Program-made: the position numbers and the translations under genes
Assembly (NCBI GenBank): GCA_030612485.1
Contig: JAUWNS010000064.1
Span: forward strand, 1 to 11,687
Source: Candidatus Bipolaricaulota bacterium
GTDB taxonomy: Bacteria > Bipolaricaulota > Bipolaricaulia > UBA7950 > UBA9294
Direction: 5' to 3'
DNA: 11,687 nucleotides
Shown here: piece by piece, positions 5,941 through 11,687 of the stretch
Layout of the letters: each line of letters begins with the position of its first letter
Position numbering within the stretch: position 1 is the stretch's first letter
Notes under the pieces: model-generated
The model's database searches: none
What the model was told of the DNA's origin: nothing
What the model saw: the letters and a program-made list of their open reading frames with translations, nothing else

Positions 5941-6092
5941 TCGGAGTGGAACGGGCGGTTCCGGTGCTGCGGCCGTTCAAGCTGGCAAGCCGGGAGTCTC
6001 ATCCGCAGGATACGGTGGTTCGGGTGAACGGAGTAGCGGTCGGGAAAAAGGAACTCGTGGTGATGGAAGGACAGTATGAAGCCGATTTCTGA
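5937..6092 (+). pseudogene. aroF: DAHP synthase (type I-beta) remnant
   Basis: The frame starts at ATG 5937, overlapping the pheA stop as ATGA, and encodes 51 residues. VERAVPVLRPFKLASRES followed by HPQDTVVRVNGVAVGKKELVVM aligns with the segment of 3-deoxy-7-phosphoheptulonate synthases just before the IAGPCSVES motif (Thermotoga: VLKPYKLVSREFHPEDTV). The frame then leaves the family at EGQYEADF, exactly where the tyrA ribosome binding site and start lie. The (beta/alpha)8 barrel with all catalytic residues (about 240 residues) is missing, and so is the N-terminal ferredoxin-like domain of the long form, although short forms without it exist. It cannot be catalytic. It may still be translated, coupling pheA to tyrA. 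Recognition rests on a short but distinctive stretch. Confidence 0.75.
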
Positions 6093-6939
6093 GTCGAGTG
6101 TGACGATCATCGGCCTTGGGCTGATGGGAGGCTCCCTCGCCGGGGCCCTGCGCGGAAAGTGCCGGGACGTGGTCGGGGTAGCACGGAGGGAGGAGACGAT
6201 TAACCAGGCTGTCTCCCACGGGCTGATTGACGCAGGGACGACTGACCTTGCTGCCGGGGTACAAACTGCTGACATCGTCGTCCTGGCAACCCCTGTGCGG
6301 ACGATCGTCAAGCTCGTGCGTACCGCCGGACCGATGCTTCCCGACGGTGCGATTCTGATCGAGTTAGGAAGCACCAAGGCAGAGGTGATGGCGGCGATGT
6401 CCGACCTCCCGGCGCATGTACAACCGCTTGGGGGGCATCCGATGTGCGGGAAGGAGCTATCCGGGATCGACGCCGCCGATCCAACCCTGTACCGGGGAAA
6501 GACGTTCATCCTCGTCCCGCTTCCCCGCACCGCCCCCACGGTGGTCGCTGTCGGACGCGATCTCGCACAAGCAGTTGGGGCCGCCCCCCTAGTGCTGGAT
6601 GACGCGAGGAGGCACGACTTTCTCGTCGCCACTCTCAGCCATCTGCCGTATCTGTTGGCGTGCTCTCTCGTGCGGACCGCCGACGCGACCACCTCAGAGG
6701 ATCCGGTAGCGTGGGAGATCGTGGCAGGCGGGTTTCGCGACACCTCCCGCGTTGCGGCGAGTGACGTCGATATGATGACCGACATTCTCTTGACGAACCG
6801 GGAGGAGATACTAAACGCGCTCCGGGAATACGGCTTGCACCTGCGTAACCTCGAACGGTTAATAAAAGAAAAGGATGAAAAGGAGCTGAAACAAACACTC
6901 AGTTACGTGCGCGAAAAACGAAAGGAGATGTTCGCATGA
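6076..6939 (+). CDS. tyrA: Prephenate dehydrogenase
   Basis: TyrA oxidatively decarboxylates prephenate to 4-hydroxyphenylpyruvate, the Tyr branch, with NAD(P)+. The 287-residue protein has the Rossmann motif VTIIGLGLMGGSLAG (residues 9-23), ADIVVLATPV (about 65-74), ELGSTKAEV (about 97-105), the prephenate-binding GGHPMCGKELSG (about 117-128) and LSHLPYLLA, then a helical C-terminal dimerisation domain ending in a charged KEKDEKELKQTLSYVREKRKE tail. No regulatory ACT domain is present. GGAAGG (6065-6070) precedes the ATG by 5 nt; this site lies inside the aroF remnant, at its apparent deletion junction. The stop overlaps the aroQ start as ATGA. Intact. Confidence 0.94.
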   Translation: MKPISESSVTIIGLGLMGGSLAGALRGKCRDVVGVARREETINQAVSHGLIDAGTTDLAAGVQTADIVVLATPVRTIVKLVRTAGPMLPDGAILIELGSTKAEVMAAMSDLPAHVQPLGGHPMCGKELSGIDAADPTLYRGKTFILVPLPRTAPTVVAVGRDLAQAVGAAPLVLDDARRHDFLVATLSHLPYLLACSLVRTADATTSEDPVAWEIVAGGFRDTSRVAASDVDMMTDILLTNREEILNALREYGLHLRNLERLIKEKDEKELKQTLSYVREKRKEMFA

Positions 6940-7188
6940 GGCGGCTGCATGCATCCCGGAGCGAGCCGCTTTTCGGGCATCGCACTGCGGGACGCCCTAG
7001 CAGGAAGCAGAATCCCACTGGTCGAAGCACACCTGTCGAATATCTATGCCCGCGAGGAGTTCCGCCCAACCTCAGTCACCGCCCCGGTCTGCATCGGGCA
7101 GATCTCCGGGTTCGGCTGGAAGAGCTACCTATTGGGGATCGAAGCTCTGCTCCATAAGAAGGAGAAACGCGATGAAGACGCAGGCTGA
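6936..7188 (+). pseudogene. aroQ: Type II 3-dehydroquinate dehydratase, N-terminally deleted
   Basis: From about 6976 the frame reads [20 protein letters not shown] then [14 protein letters not shown] and a segment including [19 protein letters not shown], the C-terminal half of AroQ with the active-site His in VEAHLSN. Complete enzymes have about 145 residues; here the N-terminal 75 or so, with the NGPNLN motif and the essential lid Arg and Tyr, are missing. An ATG at 6936 overlaps the tyrA stop (ATGA) and MRRL could be the authentic first codons, but it is in another frame from the conserved part, whose first ATG is 6949. The bases between (6950-6975) still faintly resemble the NPGAYTHT loop. 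The stop at 7186-7188 overlaps the aminotransferase start by 17 nt. A dead relic of the shikimate step 3 gene is the best reading. Confidence 0.82.
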
Positions 7189-8338
7189 CCGCCTCGGGAA
7201 GATACCCGAGTACCCGTTTGCCCGCTGGGGAGAGCGGGTGAACGCCGCCCGCGCCTGCGGGATCGACGTGATCCGGCTTGACATAGGGAACCCCGACCTC
7301 CCGCCCCCTAACGCCGTGATTGACGCCCTCTGCTCATCGGCGCGGCGGCCCGAACACCACGGCTACTCCAGTTACCGCGGGATCCCGGCCCTGCAGGAGG
7401 GGATCGCCTCCTACTATATCCGGCGGTTCGGGGTGGATCTCGACCCGAAGGACGAGGTCGTCCCGCTCCTCGGATCCAAGGAGGGAATCGTCCACCTCGC
7501 GTTGGGGGTCCTCGACGCCGGCGACCTCGTCCTCGTCCCGGACCCTGGTTATCCATCCTACACCATGGGAGCGGTCCTCGCTGGGGCGGAGGTCTATAAG
7601 TTCCCGCTCCACCCAACCCGCGATTTTCTCCCTGACTTCGACGCGATCCCGGTCGATGTCGCCGACGCGGCGCGGATGATGTGGCTCAACTACCCGAACA
7701 ACCCGACCTCCGCAACCGCCGACCTTGGGCTCTTCGAACAAGCGGTCGCCTTCGCCCACAGTCACGACCTCCTTCTCTGCCACGACGCCCCGTACTGTGA
7801 CATCGTCTACGACGGTCACACCCCCCCGAGCCTCCTCCAGGTCCCCGGAGCAAAGGAAGTGGCAGTGGAGTTCAACTCTCTCTCCAAGACGTACAACATG
7901 GCCGGCTGGAGGGCGGGGATGGCCGTCGGGAACCCGGACGTTCTTGCCTCCCTCTCCCGGGTGAAGTCGAACATCGACTCCGGCCAGTTCCGCCCGGTGC
8001 AGGAGGCGGCCGCTCGCGCCCTTGCGATTCCGGAGAAGTGGATAGAGGCCCGCAACCGGATCTACAAGGAAAGGATGCGAACCGCGATCTCCGGGCTCGC
8101 ATCCCTCGGCCTTCCCGTCACCCCGCCGCAGGCGACCCTCTACATCTGGACCAGGGTCCCGGAGGGGTGGACCTCGAAAGGGTTTGCAACGGTCCTCCTC
8201 GAGAAAGCCGGCGTCTCGGTCGCGCCGGGCTCGTTCTTCGGAGAAAACGGCGAGGGATACGTCCGCATCTCACTCACCTCTCCGGAGCCACGCATTGCCG
8301 AGGCAATCAATCGGATCCAGAAGGTTTTGGAGGAATGA
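7172..8338 (+). CDS. PLP-dependent class I/II aminotransferase, DapL-like
   Basis: The 388-residue protein has fold-type I aminotransferase motifs: [10 protein letters not shown] (about 34-43), [13 protein letters not shown] (about 66-78), [15 protein letters not shown] (about 101-115), NYPNNPTSA (cofactor-contacting Asn), [25 protein letters not shown] (PLP Schiff-base Lys) and the C-terminal [10 protein letters not shown] (carboxylate-binding Arg). Overall it most resembles LL-diaminopimelate aminotransferases (DapL). Its position as last gene of a Phe/Tyr operon suggests it transaminates phenylpyruvate, hydroxyphenylpyruvate or prephenate instead of, or as well as, making LL-DAP; sequence alone does not decide. 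The start at 7172 is chosen because AAGGAG lies at 7159-7164 and because the family N-terminus ([13 protein letters not shown]) begins there; the frame is open upstream only as overlap with aroQ. Confidence 0.9.
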   Translation: MKTQADRLGKIPEYPFARWGERVNAARACGIDVIRLDIGNPDLPPPNAVIDALCSSARRPEHHGYSSYRGIPALQEGIASYYIRRFGVDLDPKDEVVPLLGSKEGIVHLALGVLDAGDLVLVPDPGYPSYTMGAVLAGAEVYKFPLHPTRDFLPDFDAIPVDVADAARMMWLNYPNNPTSATADLGLFEQAVAFAHSHDLLLCHDAPYCDIVYDGHTPPSLLQVPGAKEVAVEFNSLSKTYNMAGWRAGMAVGNPDVLASLSRVKSNIDSGQFRPVQEAAARALAIPEKWIEARNRIYKERMRTAISGLASLGLPVTPPQATLYIWTRVPEGWTSKGFATVLLEKAGVSVAPGSFFGENGEGYVRISLTSPEPRIAEAINRIQKVLEE

Positions 8339-8363
8339 GCCCCCGGACTGGAAGCCCGGGGGC
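8339..8363. terminator. GC-rich hairpin between convergent genes
   Basis: GCCCCCGG (8339-8346) pairs perfectly with CCGGGGGC (8356-8363) around a 9-nt loop, directly after the aminotransferase stop and 26 bp from the end of the convergent gene. There is no T-tract on either strand, so it may act as a weak bidirectional terminator, an mRNA 3'-end stabiliser or a REP-like element. Confidence 0.5.
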
Positions 8364-8389
8364 ATGATTGCTTATCACCTTGCGCCGAT

Positions 8390-11300
8390 CTACTTGCGCA
8401 CGACCTCCGCGTGATCGATGACGAGATCGCCATTGTAGTCGTCGATCGTTAGCACGATACGCGGTTGCAGCACGCGGTAATTGCTGAATGCATACTCGAC
8501 AACGTAGCGATAGTCGTCCTCGAAGCCGTCGCCATCGAAGTCGCCCTTCTTTACATCGCGCGGTGCGACGATCTGCACGCGCGCATCGATCAACACGTTC
8601 GAATCGATGTCGATCACAACTGAGTTAGCGATGCCGCTCCAAGTACTTCTCTCTAACCATAACCGGTCATCGATCGCCTGATCGAAGTCAAGGTCGATCG
8701 CGTGGTAAGCAACGGGGTAGTCCTCTGGATCATTGGGATGTGTTCCCGCAATAATCTCGTCAGCGTCGGCAAAGCCGTCGCCGTCAGTATCTATCGGTTC
8801 GATCTGCACCGGCTGAAGCAGGGGGATCAGCTCCGAGTTGCAGGGGTCATCATCCAACCCGTCGATCCACCCGTCGGAGTCGGAATCACGACACGTCGGG
8901 TCGAGCATCGGCACGAAGCGGACGAAAAAGTCGACCGGGTCCTCGTCGAACAGGCCGTCGCCGTCGTTGTCGAGACCATCGACCGGGTCTTCATCGATCA
9001 ACGCATCTCCGTCGTTGTCAAGCTGCGAGTATGTGACGGCGACACACACATACTTAACCTCGAACCCGTCGAGCAGCCGGTCGTTATCGGTGTCATGGTC
9101 GAGTGGATTGGTCGGGTTGAACGGTGGCTCGACCGGATCTTCGTCGATCAGACCGTCACCGTCGTTATCAATACCGTCGACGGGATCCTCGTTATATAGA
9201 CCGTCACCGTCGTTGTCCCAGTTGGCGTAGAATTCGAAGACCTGGGCCTGATACCGTTCTTCGTAATCGGTCAGATCGTCATCATCGGTATCGGGATCAC
9301 AGGGATTCGTCTCGTTTGGGTTTGGCTGGGGAGGTCCTGGGAGGGGATCAGGAGCGTAGTCGAAGTCGCTAGGGAGGAAGTCGAAGTTACCGTCGTGATT
9401 GTTATCCTCGTATCCGTCCTCAAGACCATCTCCATCAGTGTCAGCGATGAGAGGCTCCAAGCATCCGCATGCGGGATAGGTCACGTTGAGCGTTCGACCG
9501 AACAGGTCGGTAGTCGGGATCCAGCCCTGACGGGAGGTCGAGAAGCCAAGGACCTCAATACCGTCGCCGTCCGCATCTCCATCGGTATCGTACTGATTCG
9601 GATCGGTCTCAGGAGTTCCTGGACCCCCAGACTGCCAGAGTTGTCCGATCGTCCCATCCCACGCGCCGTTTCCGTTCTTGTCTTCACCATAGCCGTACGG
9701 ATTAGGATGATCACCGATGCCATCGGCACTGCCACCACGCATGAGGGCGCCACACGATGTCAACCCAGGGGTACTACAGGACTTACAGATTGGGTTGACT
9801 ACCACACGAGCGTCGCCGCTCGTCATCCACGGTGTCCCTGTTCCGCCGTCACACAGGCCATCGCCGTCGGTATCGGCGTTCAGCGGGTTGGTCGGATTGA
9901 GCCCGAATACCTCGGCCGAGTCGAGGAGACCGTCGTCGTCGGTATCCGGATCGAACGGGTCAGTCGGGATCGGCCCGCCACCGGTCACCTCGTGCCAGTC
10001 ATTCCGACCGTCGTCATCGGTGTCCCAATCGTCGGGATCCGTACCGATCGCAATCTCCTGGCCGTCGTTAAGACCATCACCATCCGAATCAGGATCGCAG
10101 ACGTTCCAAAAGGCATCATCCTGTTGTTCGCCATCTCCATGCGTCGGCACAGTCCGCATGATCCCCGGGTGTGCGACATCCGCAACGTTAAGGTCGATGA
10201 AATCCTCGTAGTGGGTATACGTAAACTGAACGCCAAGGCTTGTGATCACACCCGCCGGCATGATCGTGACAACCTTGCCGTCTTGAATGCCGTCATCGTC
10301 GGAGTCGTCATCGTTGACGTACGGACAGAGAAGATCACGAATGCCGCCCCAGCCGCCCGCCAAAAGGCTCAATCCACTTCCGGGGTACTCCTGCGGATCG
10401 AACAGGTGATCGTCGTCGGTGTTGATGTCGAGCGGGTCACTTTCTTGATCGAACGTCCGTCGCGGCCCGGTCCCAGGATTTCCCGGGACGTCCACAGTCC
10501 CACCGGTGGCGATTAGCTCGTCCGAGTCCATCAACGTGTCGTTATCGGAGTCCTGATCGAGCGGATCGGTCCCGGTGATGTTGACCTCTTCGTAGTCGGA
10601 GAGGCCATCGTTGTCCGAGTCCACATCGAGCGCAGGAATGGTTACGGCAACCGAAGCCCCGGATACAGGGATGAAGATGTACGGCGCAATGAGGTTGTTA
10701 CCGGTGCCCGGACTCGGGGCCGTGTGGGTGTACCCGCTTGGAACTGCGCTGGCGCCCATTGGCAATACCGTGGAGACCCCCTCTGGGGCAACGGTATTGA
10801 AACCCGGTACAGGTCTTGTTGGCCGACCCGGGATCGGCCCACCGCCGATCAGAGCGACCTCTTCGCCGTCCAGTAGGCCGTCACCGTCGGTATCCGGATT
10901 ACAGAGGTCTGTCTCCCAATAGGTAACAGTGCTACTCGCTTGGGTCCCGAACGATCCGATTGTGATGCCCGCGCCACTTACGCCCCATGTGCCATCGTGG
11001 TTCGCATCCTCAGTCCCGTCTTGCAGGCCGTCGTCGTCCGAATCATCGTCGTTGACGTAGGGACAGACATTGTCCGGAGTGCCTCCTGTTGACCGCAACG
11101 GCATCCCTGTTCCAGGGTATTCGATCTGGTCATAGAGATCGTCATCGTCGGTGTCGGGATCAAGCGGGTCGCTCTCCTGCTGGAAGGTACGATTGGGCCA
11201 TGTTCCGCCCGTACACAGCAGCTCGTTGGCATCGCTCAATGTGTCGTTATCACTGTCAGCATCAAGCGGGGCGGTGTGGGTGATATTGACCTCTTCGTAG

Positions 11301-11687
11301 TCCGAGAGACCGTCGTTGTCCGAGTCGTCATCGAGAGCGGGGACAGTCACACCAAGATTGGCTCCCTCTACACCAACAGTCGTCGAGACACCTGTTGGCG
11401 TAACCTCGCCCTTGCCAAATAGCCCCTCTTCTTCTCCGTCGAGGAGACCGTCGCCATCGGTGTCATCGTTACAGAGATCGGTCTCCCACCAGCCGATTGT
11501 GTTCGACGCCTGCGTCGTGCTATTGCCAACTGTGATCCCGCCGATGCACGTCCAGGGGAGGACGCTGCCGACGTGTGATCCCCAGCAGCCGTCCAAGTTG
11601 ACATCCTCGTACCCGTCCTGGAGGCCGTCATCATCGGAATCGTCGTCGTTAACGAACGGGCAGGAGTGGTTCATGTAGTACTCGACG
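8390..11687 (-). CDS. Giant TSP3/calcium-binding repeat surface protein, partial
   Basis: The reading frame runs from the window end (no start; VEYY precedes the first Met at 11674) to TAG 8390-8392, about 1,098 residues. It is built of acidic thrombospondin type 3-like repeats (DTDGDGLLDGEE, DSDNDGLSDYEE, DDDSDDDGLQDG), each a Ca2+-binding loop of the DxDxDG type. Two long modules (11066-11662 and 10328-11065) share a fixed order of motifs and a third starts at 10327. Four DNDGDGLIDEDPVDG-type units follow (9218-8931). The last 110 or so residues form a different beta-rich domain with DFDGDGFEDD and a final DDYNGDLVIDHAE. No cell-wall sorting signal, dockerin pair or membrane anchor ends the protein. 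A role as an exported adhesive or structural protein stabilised by calcium is inferred; the N-terminal signal is outside the window. Confidence 0.85.
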   Translation of the reverse strand, partial: VEYYMNHSCPFVNDDDSDDDGLQDGYEDVNLDGCWGSHVGSVLPWTCIGGITVGNSTTQASNTIGWWETDLCNDDTDGDGLLDGEEEGLFGKGEVTPTGVSTTVGVEGANLGVTVPALDDDSDNDGLSDYEEVNITHTAPLDADSDNDTLSDANELLCTGGTWPNRTFQQESDPLDPDTDDDDLYDQIEYPGTGMPLRSTGGTPDNVCPYVNDDDSDDDGLQDGTEDANHDGTWGVSGAGITIGSFGTQASSTVTYWETDLCNPDTDGDGLLDGEEVALIGGGPIPGRPTRPVPGFNTVAPEGVSTVLPMGASAVPSGYTHTAPSPGTGNNLIAPYIFIPVSGASVAVTIPALDVDSDNDGLSDYEEVNITGTDPLDQDSDNDTLMDSDELIATGGTVDVPGNPGTGPRRTFDQESDPLDINTDDDHLFDPQEYPGSGLSLLAGGWGGIRDLLCPYVNDDDSDDDGIQDGKVVTIMPAGVITSLGVQFTYTHYEDFIDLNVADVAHPGIMRTVPTHGDGEQQDDAFWNVCDPDSDGDGLNDGQEIAIGTDPDDWDTDDDGRNDWHEVTGGGPIPTDPFDPDTDDDGLLDSAEVFGLNPTNPLNADTDGDGLCDGGTGTPWMTSGDARVVVNPICKSCSTPGLTSCGALMRGGSADGIGDHPNPYGYGEDKNGNGAWDGTIGQLWQSGGPGTPETDPNQYDTDGDADGDGIEVLGFSTSRQGWIPTTDLFGRTLNVTYPACGCLEPLIADTDGDGLEDGYEDNNHDGNFDFLPSDFDYAPDPLPGPPQPNPNETNPCDPDTDDDDLTDYEERYQAQVFEFYANWDNDGDGLYNEDPVDGIDNDGDGLIDEDPVEPPFNPTNPLDHDTDNDRLLDGFEVKYVCVAVTYSQLDNDGDALIDEDPVDGLDNDGDGLFDEDPVDFFVRFVPMLDPTCRDSDSDGWIDGLDDDPCNSELIPLLQPVQIEPIDTDGDGFADADEIIAGTHPNDPEDYPVAYHAIDLDFDQAIDDRLWLERSTWSGIANSVVIDIDSNVLIDARVQIVAPRDVKKGDFDGDGFEDDYRYVVEYAFSNYRVLQPRIVLTIDDYNGDLVIDHAEVVRK
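8931..9020 (-). repeat. Tandem DNDGDG-EDPVDG repeat block 2
   Basis: Two tandem units of about 42 bp encode DNDGDALIDEDPVDG and DNDGDGLFDEDPVDF. Nearly the same two-unit block occurs at 9129-9218, pointing to a duplication of the pair with the spacer between. Confidence 0.75.
9129..9218 (-). repeat. Tandem DNDGDG-EDPVDG repeat block 1
   Basis: Two tandem units of about 42 bp encode DNDGDGLYNEDPVDG and DNDGDGLIDEDPVEP, homologous to the block at 8931-9020. Confidence 0.75.
10328..11065 (-). repeat. Long TSP3 module, copy 2 (246 residues)
   Basis: It runs from CPYVNDDDSDDDGLQDG to the next CPYVNDDD. The motif order is ETDLCN-DTDGDGLLDGEE, VTIPALD-DSDNDGLSDYEE, VNITGTDPLD, DSDNDTLMDSDEL, RTFDQESDPLD, TDDDHLFDPQEYPGSG. 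It contains an extra Pro/Gly/Thr-rich insert of about 45 residues after LLDGEE compared with copy 1. Confidence 0.8.
11066..11662 (-). repeat. Long TSP3 module, copy 1 (199 residues)
   Basis: It starts at CPFVNDDDSDDDGLQDG and shows the same ordered motifs as copy 2 (ETDLCN, DGDGLLDGEE, VPALD-DSDNDGLSDYEE, VNITHTAPLD, RTFQQESDPLD, EYPGTG). The residues just before it (VEYY) suggest at least one more copy beyond the window edge. Confidence 0.8.

Noticed and set aside
5580..6785. 401-codon open frame on the minus strand across pheA and tyrA
   Set aside because: Antisense to two recognisable genes, no family motifs, very Arg/Ser/Pro-rich as expected of a shadow of GC-rich coding DNA.
9395..10516. 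373-codon plus-strand open frame
   Set aside because: It is the complement of the repetitive Asp codons (GAC/GAT) of the TSP3 protein, giving low-complexity Val/Arg/Ile runs.
8931..11662. CRISPR array
   Set aside because: The repeats are coding, of unequal spacing and without unique spacers of constant length.
8390..11687. RTX toxin or cadherin identity for the acidic repeat protein
   Set aside because: RTX nonapeptides (GGxGxDxUx) are absent; the spacing of DxDxDG units fits TSP3-type repeats.

Overview
This is a bacterial window of moderately high G+C. The phylum cannot be fixed from the sequence. The mix of genes (AroH-type chorismate mutase, type I-beta DAHP synthase, type II dehydroquinase, a DapL-like aminotransferase, a large TSP3-type surface protein) suits an uncultured, possibly thermophilic lineage; Bipolaricaulota/Acetothermia would be a guess. 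Several genes appear to be read from leaderless transcripts: promoter -10 hexamers lie only 7 to 9 nt upstream of the start codon and no Shine-Dalgarno is present.

Layout. (1) 1-2063: an IS1634-type (IS4 superfamily) insertion sequence with perfect 19-bp terminal inverted repeats and one DDE transposase on the minus strand. (2) 2062-2448: the C-terminal part of an M16 (insulinase-like) peptidase cut by the IS. (3) 2473-2985: intact coaD with its own promoter inside the end of the M16 gene. (4) 2986-3383: non-coding, with a hairpin-forming CACGAAG repeat. (5) 3384-3983: a membrane-anchored or secreted, cysteine-rich protein of unknown function. (6) 3984-4522: no recognisable gene, only weak open frames. 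(7) 4485-8363: an aromatic amino acid operon, with a consensus promoter, a Phe/Tyr-rich leader peptide, an attenuator-like terminator, then aroH, pheA, an aroF fragment, tyrA, an aroQ fragment, a DapL-like aminotransferase and a hairpin. (8) 8390-11687: the C-terminal 1,098 or so residues of a giant calcium-binding repeat protein on the minus strand, running off the window.

How the genes fit. The operon encodes the chorismate-to-Phe/Tyr branch (AroH makes prephenate; PheA and TyrA divide it; an aminotransferase finishes) and would also have carried the first and third steps of the shikimate pathway (AroF, AroQ). The leader peptide suggests control by Phe-tRNA and Tyr-tRNA charging. Three of the six structural genes are damaged as read here: pheA has a frameshift at a run of five C, aroF is reduced to a 51-codon stub, and aroQ has lost its N-terminal half. 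With the IS-split peptidase, this points to a locus in decay, unless part of the damage is an assembly artefact.
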